A stretch of DNA of 64,000 bases from CBEULR01 sp965544035. Lineage in GTDB: Bacteria > Bacillota > Desulfotomaculia > Desulfotomaculales > Desulforudaceae. Below the pieces are notes generated by a model. That model did not search any database, was not told the DNA's origin, and saw only the letters and a list, made by a program, of their open reading frames with translations. Below are positions 8,946-18,272 of this stretch, piece by piece (position 1 is the first letter of the stretch; each line of letters starts with the position of its first letter). Both the position numbers and the translations under genes were made by a program. The stretch lies in the NCBI GenBank assembly GCA_965544035.1, contig CBEULR010000002.1, positions 1 to 64,000 on the forward strand. Direction: 5' to 3'.

Positions 8946-10674
8946 CCCGCCCGTCCCCCTTCCTGGTCCTCCGAATCCAGCCGCGGCTGACCCGTGGCTG
9001 GCGGCGGGTCTGTAGCGGGTCAACAAAGTCCGGCCGCCGGTCCTGATTCCACACCGGACCGCGCCACAGGTAGTCCGGAGCGGACATTGTCACCGGCGTT
9101 ACCGGTGCCAGGAAGGGCACACCGAAAGAACGCATTCCGGCCAGAAGCGCCAGATGAACGAATAGTCCGACCACGATGCCGAACAAACCCAGGACCGTGG
9201 CCAGCAGAATGTACGCAAAACGGATCATCCGGACGGAAACCGAGAGCTCGTAGTTCGGGATGGCGAAGGAGCCGAGGGCGGTGACGGCCACGATCACGAT
9301 CAGAATGGGGCTTACGATGTTGGCGGCCACCGCCGCCTGCCCCAGGATTAGAGCCCCGACGATGCCCAGCGTGGTACCGACCGTGCCGGGGATACGGATC
9401 CCGGCCTCCCGGATCAGTTCAAAGGACAGTTCCATCATCAGCACTTCCAAGATCGTCGGGAAGGGCACCTGTTCCCGTGAACTGGTAATGGCCAGCAGCA
9501 GGCTGGTCGGGATAAACTCCTGGTGGTAGGTAATGGCGGCCAGGTACAGTGCGGGAAGGAACATCGCCACGCCCAGCCCGATATAGCGAACGGCCCGTGA
9601 AAAGGTCCCGGCCGGCCAGCGGATGTAGGCGTCCTCCGCCGCCTGCATCAGCGTGAAGAAGGTGGCCGGGACGATCAGCGCCCAGGGGTTGGGGTCCACC
9701 AGGATCGCCACCCGGCCTTCAGCCAGGTTGGCCGCCACCCGGTCGGGCCGTTCGGTACTGAGAATCTGCGGTGACAAAATAGTTGAGTGATCCTGGATAA
9801 ACTGTTCCAGGATCCCGCTCTCATTGACAAAGTCGCTCTTGATCGACTCCAGCCGCCTCTTTACCTCGGCCACCAGATTGGGATTGGCCACATCATCCAG
9901 GTACATGATGGCACACTGGTTGGTGTTCATGTCCCCCACCTTGACGAAAGTGGTAACCAGCGACGGGCGGCGCAGATATTTCCGTACCAGGGTGATATTT
10001 ACCCGGATCTGCTCGGTAAAGCCCTCCTGCGGACCGCGGATCACGGCCTCACTCTGGGGGTTCTGCACACCACGGTGCTGCCAGGCCCTGGTTTCGACTG
10101 CCAGCGCCTTCGCCTGACCGTCCACCAGAACCACCGTCAGGCCGTTTAGCACCTGATCAACCACTTCCCGGTAGGTGCCGATGCTGGTAACCTCGTTACC
10201 GGGAAGAAGGTTTTCGGCAATCAGGTCCATCAGGCTGTCCACCAGGTCCTTGCCCGGTTCAGGCCGAAGGGAGGACAGAAGCATCAGCGGCTGCAGGATG
10301 GACACATTCTGCATGGCCGTATCGGCCAGCCCATCGTAGAACACAATCAGAGCCTGTACGGAAGGGTCGGTGCCGATAGTGAATTGACGGATCACAACAT
10401 CGTTGTTCTCCGGTACGCGGAACAGCTTTTCCAACACCCGGCGGGTTTCCCGCAGGTCACCGGGCAGCGGCATATTGCTGTTTGCCAGGCGATTCAGGCT
10501 CTGTGTGCTCATCTTCTGGAGATCGGCCTTTTTCCGCTTGGCAGCCGCAGGAACCCCGTGCTCCTCCTGCTCACCGGCCTGAAAAAGAAAGTCGGCTGTC
10601 TTGGGTTCCTGAAACAGCAGCAGGCGAGAAAGATTCTTCAAGGAAAGCTTCTTGATGATGGACAGCAGGGTCAC
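8935..10674 (-). CDS. gerKA: Germinant receptor A subunit, GerKA-like
   Basis: GerA-family protein of 579 aa. A long soluble N-terminal domain (about 1-360) carries motifs such as IGTDPSVQALIVFYDGL and KRRLESIKSDFVNESG. Then come about five transmembrane segments with FIPTSLLLAI, FELIREAGIRIPG and LGIVGALILGQAAV, hallmarks of the family. A basic, proline/arginine-rich tail follows. GTG start at 10674 with AAGGGG very close; the exact start is uncertain. Middle gene of the receptor operon, overlapping gerKC. Confidence 0.95.
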   Translation of the reverse strand: MTLLSIIKKLSLKNLSRLLLFQEPKTADFLFQAGEQEEHGVPAAAKRKKADLQKMSTQSLNRLANSNMPLPGDLRETRRVLEKLFRVPENNDVVIRQFTIGTDPSVQALIVFYDGLADTAMQNVSILQPLMLLSSLRPEPGKDLVDSLMDLIAENLLPGNEVTSIGTYREVVDQVLNGLTVVLVDGQAKALAVETRAWQHRGVQNPQSEAVIRGPQEGFTEQIRVNITLVRKYLRRPSLVTTFVKVGDMNTNQCAIMYLDDVANPNLVAEVKRRLESIKSDFVNESGILEQFIQDHSTILSPQILSTERPDRVAANLAEGRVAILVDPNPWALIVPATFFTLMQAAEDAYIRWPAGTFSRAVRYIGLGVAMFLPALYLAAITYHQEFIPTSLLLAITSSREQVPFPTILEVLMMELSFELIREAGIRIPGTVGTTLGIVGALILGQAAVAANIVSPILIVIVAVTALGSFAIPNYELSVSVRMIRFAYILLATVLGLFGIVVGLFVHLALLAGMRSFGVPFLAPVTPVTMSAPDYLWRGPVWNQDRRPDFVDPLQTRRQPRVSRGWIRRTRKGDGRGEG

Positions 10675-10725
10675 CCCCTTACTGAAATCTACAGGTTAAG
10701 ATGCCCGGCGGGCACAGTTATGTAC

Positions 10726-11829
10726 TCAGGGACGCCCCTTGTTTTCGTCCTTCCTCCGCGTACGCAGAAACTCGACTCCCGCCAGCGTCCCAAGTACCAG
10801 GCCGATCGGTAGCGGAGACCAAGTGATCAGCAGGGTGAACGAGGTCTCCATAGCCGTCGGCAGGTTTGGAAAGAGGAAGGACACGGCCATCGCCAGTACC
10901 GCCAGTGGGAACACAAAGGGCCGGTAATACGGCATCTTCAGGGCGCGGGCGGTGACGGCCGCCGCTCCGTAGAGCCCGGCGGTCATGGAAACCAGTCCGG
11001 CAAACATCCACAACGGCAGAAACAGGGTTTCCAGCCGGATCAGGAAGCGGCCGACGTTGATCGCCCGGCTGATTTCGAAGATGCCCAGCGTAATCTCACG
11101 TGCGATGGGAAATGGGAAGGTGAGCAGGGCCACCACCATGATGAAGAAGACTACGGACCCGGAGATCAGCACGGAAAGAAGACCGGCCGCCCGGACCGCC
11201 CCGGGCGCCAGGAAAGGTGTGATGATGGACAACAGAACAATCTCACTCCCCACGCCGAGCGTAGTAACCACCGTCCACAAGAGCCCCTTCACACCCGGTC
11301 CCAACACCGGGTAGAGTCCGTGCGTCTCCCAGAGGTTGGCCGTAAGGCCCAGCAGAAGAGCCATCCCGAGAAGAAACGGGATGAACAACAGCCACGCGAG
11401 CCGTGCTGTGATGTCGATCCCCATATAGGCTACCGCGACCATCGCCAGCAGAAAGGCCATGGCCACCACACTGATCGGGGTGTTGATCAAAAAGGCCGTG
11501 CGCAGGAACTCTGAAAACTGCCGGAGTTCAAAGCCGACCAGCATCACCAGATAAGTAACGACAATGAAGGAAAAAAACAGACTGATCATCGGGCCGACGA
11601 GGTCATCACCGATCTCCACGAAGGTTTTTCCCGGGTGCCTCTCCAGCAGCCGAGCCAGCACCAGGACACCGACGATCGCGATCGGGAAGTGCAGCAGGAC
11701 GACCAGCCAGGTGGCCGACATCCCCTTATGGATTATGAACACAAAATACGGGAGAAAAGCCTTGGCGACAAGGATCATCGTCGCGACGGCGATGGCTTCT
11801 CTTAATCCAATCTTGGGTGATTCACTCAA
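10726..11829 (-). CDS. gerKB: Germinant receptor B subunit, GerKB-like permease
   Basis: GerB subunit, a spore germination permease of the amino acid/polyamine transporter fold that forms the germinant-binding subunit. About ten hydrophobic segments are visible, starting with IGLREAIAVATMILVAKAF. I prefer TTG 11829, 10 nt after GGAGG, giving MSESPKIGLREA like other GerKB starts; ATG 11877 behind GGTGGGG is an alternative. It is first in a B-A-C operon and diverges from the hydrogenase genes. Confidence 0.93.
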   Translation of the reverse strand: MSESPKIGLREAIAVATMILVAKAFLPYFVFIIHKGMSATWLVVLLHFPIAIVGVLVLARLLERHPGKTFVEIGDDLVGPMISLFFSFIVVTYLVMLVGFELRQFSEFLRTAFLINTPISVVAMAFLLAMVAVAYMGIDITARLAWLLFIPFLLGMALLLGLTANLWETHGLYPVLGPGVKGLLWTVVTTLGVGSEIVLLSIITPFLAPGAVRAAGLLSVLISGSVVFFIMVVALLTFPFPIAREITLGIFEISRAINVGRFLIRLETLFLPLWMFAGLVSMTAGLYGAAAVTARALKMPYYRPFVFPLAVLAMAVSFLFPNLPTAMETSFTLLITWSPLPIGLVLGTLAGVEFLRTRRKDENKGRP

Positions 11830-12034
11830 ACCATTCAGTCCTCCGGAGGCAGCGGTTTCCCGAAACCAGATCCACATGTAACATTCCCCACCGGTGCCGG
11901 ATCAATGTAGAAGGGCTTTTCAGGAAGCATACGCCGGACGTGCATACCGGACAGCATCTATCTGGATACTAATACCGGAACAGAATGCGCACGGCCTTCC
12001 CGGCCCGGATCTGTTCCGCCTGGAGGTTTGGATT

Positions 12035-13114
12035 TTGAAAACTGCGAAGAAGATCAGTCCCCGGCGTCTAACCGATATGGTTAGAAAGCGAATCGGCGGC
12101 GGGGTTAAGGATAAGCCGGGCGACGCCCAAAAACGTGTCAAGCCGCCGCTGATTTGGCTGGAGACCAATACCTGCGCCGGCGACATCTTGTCCGTGCTCA
12201 ATATCGCCAACCCCACCTTTCCGGAATTGGTCGAAGACCTTTTCGATCTCCGGCACACCATCAGCCTGATGTTCGGCGACGGCTCCCAGACGATTGAGAT
12301 CCTGGAGGCGGCCGCGGCAGGCGATATCAAAGACTATTATCTGGTGGTGGAGGGCACCGTCCCCACCGCGGACAACGGCATCTATTGCGTAATCGGACAA
12401 AAGGACGGGAAAAACCTCACCGCGCTGGAAGCCGTGCAAAAACTGGGACCCGGAGCGCAGTATGTTATTGCCGTGGGGTCGTGTGCGTCCTGGGGATTGC
12501 CCTTTGGAGCTTACCCGAATCCGACCGGCTCCAAACCGGTATCGGCCGTGCTGAACCGCAAAGTGATCAATGTGCCCGGCTGCCCGGTGAACCCGGAGTG
12601 GGCCGTCGGTACACTGTGTCATCTGCTCTGGTTCGGTGAACCGGAGCTGGACAGCCTGAACCGCCCGACCATGTTCTACGGCGAGACCATTCACAACCTC
12701 TGCACCCGGCGACACTACTATGAGAGCGGGATCTTCGCCGAGAAGATCGGGGAACCATGGTGCATGTACAAGATCGGCTGCAAGGGCCCGGTGACCTACG
12801 CCGACTGCCCCAGCCGCCAGTGGAACGGCGAGCACGTCAACTGGCCGGTCGGAGCAAACACCCCGTGTATCGGCTGCGCCAGTCCGGAATTCCTGGAAAG
12901 AACCTCTCCCTTTTTCAAACACCTTCCGGACCTCCAACTGCCGAACGTCCGTGTGGCCACCGACCGGGTCGCCCTGGCTACCGGCGTGGTCACCGCCTTG
13001 GGCATCGGAGCGCATCTGGCCGAACAAATTGCCACCGGGCGGCTGCAGAAGACACTTAAAAAGGGGTTTTCCGAAACCTTCCGGATTAAGAACCGTATAA
13101 AACGAAGAAGTTAG
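12035..13114 (+). CDS. [NiFe] hydrogenase small subunit with a Cys-to-Asp proximal cluster ligand
   Basis: Electron-transfer subunit carrying three Fe-S clusters. Most cluster motifs are standard: GSCASWG and PGCPVNP for the proximal cluster; HNLC, WCMYKIGCKGP and YADC for the distal; TPCIGCASPEF for the medial. The first motif, normally CxxC, reads TCAGD: Cys47 is kept and the second cysteine is Asp50. No Tat motif (RRxFLK) is present; the N-terminus MKTAKKISPRRL leads into a charged stretch. TTG 12035 has GGAGG 8 nt upstream; an open frame back to 11894 has none. A weak hydrophobic stretch lies near the C-terminus (VALATGVVTALGIGA). It is followed 11 nt later by the large subunit. Family knowledge: a 3Cys1Asp proximal cluster and no Tat signal are known for group 1h (actinobacterial-type) enzymes. 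Confidence 0.93.
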   Translation: MKTAKKISPRRLTDMVRKRIGGGVKDKPGDAQKRVKPPLIWLETNTCAGDILSVLNIANPTFPELVEDLFDLRHTISLMFGDGSQTIEILEAAAAGDIKDYYLVVEGTVPTADNGIYCVIGQKDGKNLTALEAVQKLGPGAQYVIAVGSCASWGLPFGAYPNPTGSKPVSAVLNRKVINVPGCPVNPEWAVGTLCHLLWFGEPELDSLNRPTMFYGETIHNLCTRRHYYESGIFAEKIGEPWCMYKIGCKGPVTYADCPSRQWNGEHVNWPVGANTPCIGCASPEFLERTSPFFKHLPDLQLPNVRVATDRVALATGVVTALGIGAHLAEQIATGRLQKTLKKGFSETFRIKNRIKRRS

Positions 13115-13125
13115 GAAGAAAACCA

Positions 13126-14535
13126 ATGGCCCCAAACAAGATTACGATCAGCCCGACAACCCGAACCCTTGGGGCGGCACAGCTCGACATCTGGGTGGAC
13201 AAAAACACGGTGGTGGATGCCCGCTGCGTCACCACCGTCTTCCGCGGCTTCGAACTGATTCTGAAGGACCGCGATCCGCTTGACGCGCCGTACATCACCC
13301 AGCGTATCTGCGGGATCTGTCCGATCGCCCACGGCACGGCGGCCGCCTATGCGCTGGAAAGCATAGCTGAAGAGAGAGTGCCGTGGAACGGGAACATCCT
13401 GCGCAACCTGCTCTTTGCCGCGGACACCCTGCAGAACCATCTGCGTCATTTTTACCTGCACGTCGTGCCCGACTACGTAAAGGGGCCGGACAAACCGCCC
13501 TTCGCGCCGCGCCCGACCAAGGATTACCGGCTGGCGAAAGCGGATAATGAGCGGCTGTTCGATCATTACCTGCAGTCCTATACATACAGCCGTATGGCCT
13601 ATGAAATCGTCGCCCTGCTCGGCGGCAAAGCACCCCACCCCCACTCGGTAATTGCCGGGGGCAGTAGCGTGCCGCCGGAAGCCTGGGTACTGATGGATAT
13701 TCGGGCGAAGGCAGGGCGGTTGAAGCAGTTCATCCGGGAAGTGATGATCCCCGATGTCCACACTCTGGCAAGGGCCTACCCGGACTACTACCACATCGGA
13801 ACCCGGCCGGTTCGACTGATGGAATTCGGCATGTTTCCGAAAACACCGGAAGACCGGGAGCGGAGTTTTCCTCCCGGAGTGGTGACCGACGGCCGGGTCT
13901 CCCCGCCGGACCCCGAAAAAATCCGCGAACACTTCCGCTACGCCTATTTTGCCGACCCGGGCGCACCGGAATACCCGGCAAACAGCAGTACAAAACCCCG
14001 GCCCAACAAAAAGGGCGCCTACTCATGGATCAAGGCGCCGCGCTACGACGGGTACTGTTACGAAAGCGGCTCAATCGCGCGGATGTGGCTCACCGGCAAC
14101 TACCGCAACGGGATATCGGTTATGGACCGGCTGATGGCCCGGGTGACTGAAACCAAAATCATCGCCGATTTAATGCTGGAATGGCTTGCGGATTTTCGGC
14201 CGGGTGAACCCGTTTTCAAGCATGTGGAGATACCCAGAGAGGGAGAGGGACTGGGTCTTACCGGAGCGATGCGTGGTGCACTCGCGCACTGGATTAAGGT
14301 GGAAGGGGGCCGGATTAACAACTACCAGATCATCACCCCCTCGGCCTGGAATCTGTCCCCGCGGGACGACGACGGCAACCTCGGGCCGGTGGAGGAAGCG
14401 CTGATCGGCACACCGATCGAAGATGAGCGTCTCCCGGTGGAAGTCGGGCGCGTGCTGCGCTCGTTCGACCCCTGCCTGTCCTGCTGCACTCACGTATACA
14501 CCCCGCATCGCCCCGTGCAGCAGTACATTATCTAG
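13126..14535 (+). CDS. [NiFe] hydrogenase large subunit
   Basis: Catalytic subunit that binds the Ni-Fe(CN)2CO centre. The N-terminal L1 motif RICGICPIAHG and C-terminal L2 motif DPCLSCCTH hold the four nickel-ligating cysteines. Thirteen residues follow the terminal histidine (VYTPHRPVQQYII), the length expected of a peptide removed by a HyaD/HybD-type protease. The 469 aa is rather short for group 1. No maturation genes (hyp, hyaD) are in the window. ATG 13126 has AGGAAG upstream. Second gene of a three-gene operon. Confidence 0.95.
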   Translation: MAPNKITISPTTRTLGAAQLDIWVDKNTVVDARCVTTVFRGFELILKDRDPLDAPYITQRICGICPIAHGTAAAYALESIAEERVPWNGNILRNLLFAADTLQNHLRHFYLHVVPDYVKGPDKPPFAPRPTKDYRLAKADNERLFDHYLQSYTYSRMAYEIVALLGGKAPHPHSVIAGGSSVPPEAWVLMDIRAKAGRLKQFIREVMIPDVHTLARAYPDYYHIGTRPVRLMEFGMFPKTPEDRERSFPPGVVTDGRVSPPDPEKIREHFRYAYFADPGAPEYPANSSTKPRPNKKGAYSWIKAPRYDGYCYESGSIARMWLTGNYRNGISVMDRLMARVTETKIIADLMLEWLADFRPGEPVFKHVEIPREGEGLGLTGAMRGALAHWIKVEGGRINNYQIITPSAWNLSPRDDDGNLGPVEEALIGTPIEDERLPVEVGRVLRSFDPCLSCCTHVYTPHRPVQQYII

Positions 14536-14572
14536 CACCAGCATTATGTTGCCTAGAGAGGAATGGTGCACC

Positions 14573-15151
14573 GTGAAAGAGCTTCGTCATCCTCTACCGA
14601 TCCGGATCTGGCACTGGCTGTTTGCTCCGGCGATGATTATGGGAACCATCACGGGGCTGTCTCATTCGTTCCCCAATTTCAGCCCCGGCTTCCCCAACCT
14701 GCGGTCGTTGAAAAAAGCCCACTTTACAGCCGGATTCATTATGGCCGGGCTTTATACCCTCTATCTTTTCGACCGGCGCAAGTATCCGGACATCATCCCC
14801 ACACCCGCGGATCTTCTGAGTGGTGCCCCAAAGCTTCTGGCCTATGAATTGTTTCTCACGGACAAGAAACCCAAATTCCGGAAATACAACCCGTTTCAAA
14901 AAATCCTGTATACCCTTTGGCTCCTGTTGATCCCGTTCATTCTAATTATGGGTGTGCTGTTGTACTGGCCGCGCCGACTGGCTCGTGTAATCGCGTGGAT
15001 GGGCGGCCTGAACAACATCCGCCGGCTGAAACACCTGGCGGTGGTCTTGATGGCCTGGAGCCTTTCTGTCCACACCTATTTTGCTCTGACCGGCAGCCTT
15101 GAAGTCCTGCAGTCCATCTTCACGGGCACTTTCAGCCGAAAGAAAATGTAA
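14573..15151 (+). CDS. Hydrogenase cytochrome b subunit, HyaC-like
   Basis: A 193-aa integral membrane di-heme cytochrome b that passes electrons from hydrogenase toward quinone. Four hydrophobic segments are visible. Candidate heme histidines sit in PIRIWHWLF, KKAHFTAGF, RLKHLAVV and SVHTYFAL. GTG 14573 has AGAGGAA upstream; the frame open to 14423 overlaps the large subunit and is not used. Its presence implies membrane coupling although the small subunit lacks a Tat signal. Confidence 0.85.
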   Translation: MKELRHPLPIRIWHWLFAPAMIMGTITGLSHSFPNFSPGFPNLRSLKKAHFTAGFIMAGLYTLYLFDRRKYPDIIPTPADLLSGAPKLLAYELFLTDKKPKFRKYNPFQKILYTLWLLLIPFILIMGVLLYWPRRLARVIAWMGGLNNIRRLKHLAVVLMAWSLSVHTYFALTGSLEVLQSIFTGTFSRKKM

Positions 15152-15236
15152 GACCGGCCGCAATGCCGCGTCCCGTGCGACAGACTCCTTGGCCGCGTGA
15201 GGAGCCCCTCTGTAGTACCCGCACTTAACTCAATAC

Positions 15237-15413
15237 CTATCGAGAGGATAGGGGCAATCTCTTTTTTAGAATGCCCAGCAGCAGGCCAAGAAACAAGCAT
15301 CCCGGCACTCCGAGCCACAGCCACGGGTAAAAGAAACCCATCACAAAAAACCCCAATCCCCCGCCCGTACCTGCCAGCAGCACCGCCGGAGTCAGGCGTC
15401 TAGTGTCTCCCAT
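15237..15413 (-). CDS. Small two-span membrane protein
   Basis: A 58-aa frame starting MGDTRRLTPAVLL, with hydrophobic segments at about residues 8-29 and 32-48 and a basic end KKRLPLSSR. A GAGGGGG lies about 9 nt before ATG 15413. It converges with the hydrogenase operon. It resembles short AtpI-like or DUF-type membrane proteins but I cannot assign it. Confidence 0.5.
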   Translation of the reverse strand: MGDTRRLTPAVLLAGTGGGLGFFVMGFFYPWLWLGVPGCLFLGLLLGILKKRLPLSSR

Positions 15414-15492
15414 CGCGCCACACCCCCTCACTTCCCCCTGTGCAGCTTTTCCGCTATACTGAACACATCATCCTCATTCGAAAGGAACAGCG

Positions 15493-16167
15493 ATGAGCGC
15501 CAAAGTTGTGGTATCAACAAAAGTCCTGCAGGGCGTTAACGGATACGACGTATGCGTTGCCGACCCGACCGCTTCGGTGCAGGACTATCTGGATGCCGTA
15601 AACACCGCGATTGAAAACGGGCGGCTCTTCCGCGGACGCGCTGAACGGCAGGACTGTATGGGCTGTGACCTCTGCTGCGCCGAAAGGGTGCCGCTGACCT
15701 CTATCGACGTGCTGCAACTGCGCCGTCATCTTGTTCCCAAGGACTCGGTCACCGAATTCATCCGCAAAGCCGGGTACGTGTATGTCGACGGTGCCGCCGT
15801 AGACATTGCCCTGGGGTTTGACCGCCGGGGCCGCTGCCGGTTTCTGGATAAAGAGCGTAAACTGTGCCGGGTTTATGCCCATCGTCCCCTGGTCTGCCAG
15901 ACGTTTATCTGCTGCCCCCAGACCCGACGGGCGCGCAGACTCCGAGAATGTATCGTCAACCGGGGCGAGGATGAGCTGGTGCGCTTGTGGTTGCTGGAAA
16001 ACGGGGATCGGAATGTTCGGTGGCTGATTGACGAAGCTGTGAGAACACCTGCAATCAGTCTGGACGACTGGCCGATGGGCCCCTTCTCCGGGAAAACAGC
16101 TTTTGCGGACGTTATGCTGAAGGATGTGTGCCCCCCTAAACTGTGGTGCGAGGTTGCGGTCCGGTAG
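15493..16167 (+). CDS. YkgJ-like CxxCxxCC metal-binding protein
   Basis: A 224-aa cysteine-rich protein of the YkgJ type (putative zinc or iron-sulfur binding). The core cluster DCMGCDLCC is followed by CRFLDKERKLCRVYAHRP and VCQTFICCP. The N-terminal 50 residues and C-terminal third are not recognisable. ATG start with AAAGGAA upstream. A second member of the family lies at 24634. Function unknown. Confidence 0.75.
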   Translation: MSAKVVVSTKVLQGVNGYDVCVADPTASVQDYLDAVNTAIENGRLFRGRAERQDCMGCDLCCAERVPLTSIDVLQLRRHLVPKDSVTEFIRKAGYVYVDGAAVDIALGFDRRGRCRFLDKERKLCRVYAHRPLVCQTFICCPQTRRARRLRECIVNRGEDELVRLWLLENGDRNVRWLIDEAVRTPAISLDDWPMGPFSGKTAFADVMLKDVCPPKLWCEVAVR

Positions 16168-16245
16168 TCAAGCGGACCGTGTTTGGTTTATACTATGATT
16201 GAGGGGTAAAATTCGGGATTCTTCCCGACTGGAAAAGCCAGGGTA

Positions 16246-16274
16246 TTGCCTTTCGGAGTCCGTTCTTGTATAAT
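16246..16274 (+). promoter_or_regulatory. Promoter of tRNA-Cys
   Basis: A -35 TTGCCT (16246-16251), 17-bp spacer and perfect -10 TATAAT (16269-16274) lie 9 nt upstream of the tRNA-Cys 5' end. Confidence 0.85.
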
Positions 16275-16283
16275 ATTCTTTGC

Positions 16284-16359
16284 GGCGGCGTAGCCAAGTG
16301 GCTAAGGCGACGGTCTGCAAAACCGTTATTCGGCGGTTCGATTCCGCCCGCCGCCTCCA
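16284..16359 (+). tRNA. tRNA-Cys (GCA), CCA encoded
   Basis: Cloverleaf with acceptor GGCGGCG/CGCCGCC, anticodon stem-loop GGTCTGCAAAACC (anticodon GCA) and T arm GGCGG-TTCGATT-CCGCC. Discriminator T is followed by an encoded CCA. Confidence 0.96.
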
Positions 16360-16450
16360 TGAAGAACGAGAAACGGCAAGGTTTGCATAAAGCACTCCTT
16401 GCCGTTGTTTTTATCCTGGGACACGGGGAGGTCTCTTGTCCCAAAGCAGG

Positions 16451-16900
16451 TCAAATGTCGACTTTGTGGTCCAGCCGGCGCAAAGCCTCGGCCATAACCA
16501 GACCGTAAACTGAAGCGCCGACCAGGTCGGACGCGGCGGTATCCAAACGGACGGGGATGGTTTCCTGCACGTTAAACAATAGCGTCAATCCATAAATGGC
16601 AAACCACACCGCCACACCGAAAAGCCAGCCCCGCAGCAGATGGTTGCGGCTGGAGAGGGCGACAATCAGGTACGCAAAGACAACTCCCAGCACGCCCACG
16701 AAGAGAATTTGCGCAATCAAGGCAAAGACAGCCTCGGCCGGACTCACAGGTAAGGTGCCGAAAATAACCGCAGCCGCCCAGTCCAGGTAACGCAGTTCCG
16801 CGATTCCCAAGTAGAAGGACAGCAGATTTATAATATTCATCACAATTCCACCGGTCACCCCGGCAAGAAATCCCATCGTCAGACGGTCGTTTAAAACCAA
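16451..16900 (-). CDS. Four-span membrane protein, unknown function
   Basis: About 149 aa with four hydrophobic segments (residues about 8-32, 43-62, 66-86 and 93-110) and a polar C-terminal region ending LDHKVDI. The likely start is TTG 16900, 8 nt after AGGGG; TTG 16906 is too close to that site. It resembles YqhR-like conserved membrane proteins of spore formers, but I am not sure of the family. It lies 20 nt downstream of the DUF3231-like gene on the same strand. Confidence 0.6.
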   Translation of the reverse strand: MVLNDRLTMGFLAGVTGGIVMNIINLLSFYLGIAELRYLDWAAAVIFGTLPVSPAEAVFALIAQILFVGVLGVVFAYLIVALSSRNHLLRGWLFGVAVWFAIYGLTLLFNVQETIPVRLDTAASDLVGASVYGLVMAEALRRLDHKVDI

Positions 16901-16920
16901 GGTCAAGTCCCCTTTTCAAT

Positions 16921-17475
16921 TTAATGTGTCTTATACACTGGAATAGGCTGCAGCCATCCTTTTTGCTTGCCGTATCTGCACAGTTTCTCGAAACTGGGCA
17001 GATCATCGTTTTTCAGAAACCCTGTCAGTACGGACCTCAATGGATCATTGGTAACTGTGGACCGGATACTGTACGCAAGCTTGTCAATATACAACTGGCA
17101 ACCCTGGAATATCTTCGAGAAGATGAACTCATCGCTTAATATCCGGCTGTCTTCAGGGTAATGATAGCTCTTCGGAGGCCTTTTCGGCAGCGGCATGTTG
17201 TAGATCTTGAACTGCTTTTCCAGTTCGTTCACCTGTTTTTCCAGCATACTGATACCGATCGAAGCAATCATTTTCTTGAAATCGGGATCGTGCGCGTGAT
17301 TGTGGTACATCTGGGTCTCCTCAATGCAGCCGTACCGGGAAACCAGCAGGTCCCAGACTACCGAAGCCTCGACGATGTCAAGGGTAGGCTCCTTAGCTGT
17401 TTCCGCTTTCCCCAGATGGTAGTCTCCAATCTGAATCACCCAACCACCCCAATCCGATGCTTCTGTGTTAAGCAT
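16921..17475 (-). CDS. DUF3231-like protein
   Basis: A 184-aa mostly helical protein. Features such as TQMYHNHAHDPDFKK, a coiled stretch LEKQVNELEKQFK and the PLPKRPPKS motif match DUF3231 proteins of spore-forming Firmicutes, which have a ferritin-like helical fold and no assigned activity. No clear ribosome site precedes ATG 17475, so GTG 17439 is an alternative. Probably cotranscribed with the 16451 membrane protein. Confidence 0.65.
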   Translation of the reverse strand: MLNTEASDWGGWVIQIGDYHLGKAETAKEPTLDIVEASVVWDLLVSRYGCIEETQMYHNHAHDPDFKKMIASIGISMLEKQVNELEKQFKIYNMPLPKRPPKSYHYPEDSRILSDEFIFSKIFQGCQLYIDKLAYSIRSTVTNDPLRSVLTGFLKNDDLPSFEKLCRYGKQKGWLQPIPVYKTH

Positions 17476-17547
17476 CCGCTAAATTGAAAAAGATTATACT
17501 CAGCAAACAATTTGATCACCACTTCACGGCGTGGGATTCATCAAAAC

Positions 17548-17583
17548 AAAAAATAGACCCGGGGCCTGTTATACCCCGGGTCT
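17548..17583 (-). terminator. Terminator of the His-rich lipoprotein gene
   Basis: Perfect 10-bp stem AGACCCGGGG/CCCCGGGTCT (17555-17564 and 17574-17583). On the minus strand it is followed by ATTTTTTG. Confidence 0.8.
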
Positions 17584-17610
17584 TTATATAAGAAAAAGGG
17601 ACAGGGAGTC

Positions 17611-18183
17611 CTAATGCGCGTGCGGTTCGGTGTATTCTTTGACGTTGTACGAAGGGATGGCAGTGCCGGCCTCATCAATGATCTGCATATCAAATTCCCA
17701 GGCAAAATGCTCGGTGAGTATAATGAAGGAACCCGCCTGCGGCACGTGCAGCACATAGGTGGTGCCCTCCGGCTCAAGCGTCAGGTTGTAAGCCGCCTCG
17801 TCGGTAACCTCAATACGTGCTCCGGGAGCGACGAGTTCGGGATTGTCCTCCATTAGATGCTGTGCCTTGTGCTGTGCGACCAAGTCATCTCCTTCCTCCC
17901 GGTAGAGGCTCTCGTCTAGAAAAACAACCATAATCGACGGATCGCTGTCACTCTCCTGGAAGACCAGTTCATATTCTCCCGCTTCCAGGTCATACACAGC
18001 GCTCCATTCAACCAGGTCCTCGCCGTGGTGATGGTCGGCATCCTTGTGATGGTCGCTATCGTGGTTCTGTTCATCGGCCGGGGATTCCGGCTGACTCGGC
18101 GTTTCTGCACATCCGGCAACAACGGCAACTATAAACAACAGGGATATGAGCAATGCAAGCCAACGGGAACGGATCAACATCAT
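17611..18183 (-). CDS. His-rich lipoprotein, probable metal binding
   Basis: About 190 aa. A lipoprotein signal ends at AVVAGCAE, so it is probably anchored outside the cytoplasmic membrane. A His/Asp-rich stretch follows (HDSDHHKDADHHHGED), then a beta-rich domain and a tail ending EPHAH. The histidine clusters suggest Ni, Co or Zn binding. ATG 18183 or 18180 lies just after GAGGAGGT. It diverges from cbiM with a matching promoter and attenuator, which supports a shared role in metal uptake. Not a family I can name. Confidence 0.75.
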   Translation of the reverse strand: MMLIRSRWLALLISLLFIVAVVAGCAETPSQPESPADEQNHDSDHHKDADHHHGEDLVEWSAVYDLEAGEYELVFQESDSDPSIMVVFLDESLYREEGDDLVAQHKAQHLMEDNPELVAPGARIEVTDEAAYNLTLEPEGTTYVLHVPQAGSFIILTEHFAWEFDMQIIDEAGTAIPSYNVKEYTEPHAH

Positions 18184-18272
18184 CGATACCTCCTCAATCA
18201 AGCACTAATCAAAAAGCAGATAAACTGATACCCCCCTTCTTCTTGAGAGTTATAATTAGCGCAAGACACAAC

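Noticed and set aside
12068..13135. 355-aa minus-strand frame opposite the hydrogenase small subunit
   Set aside because: Mirror frame of a well-supported gene; no ribosome site or recognisable motif.
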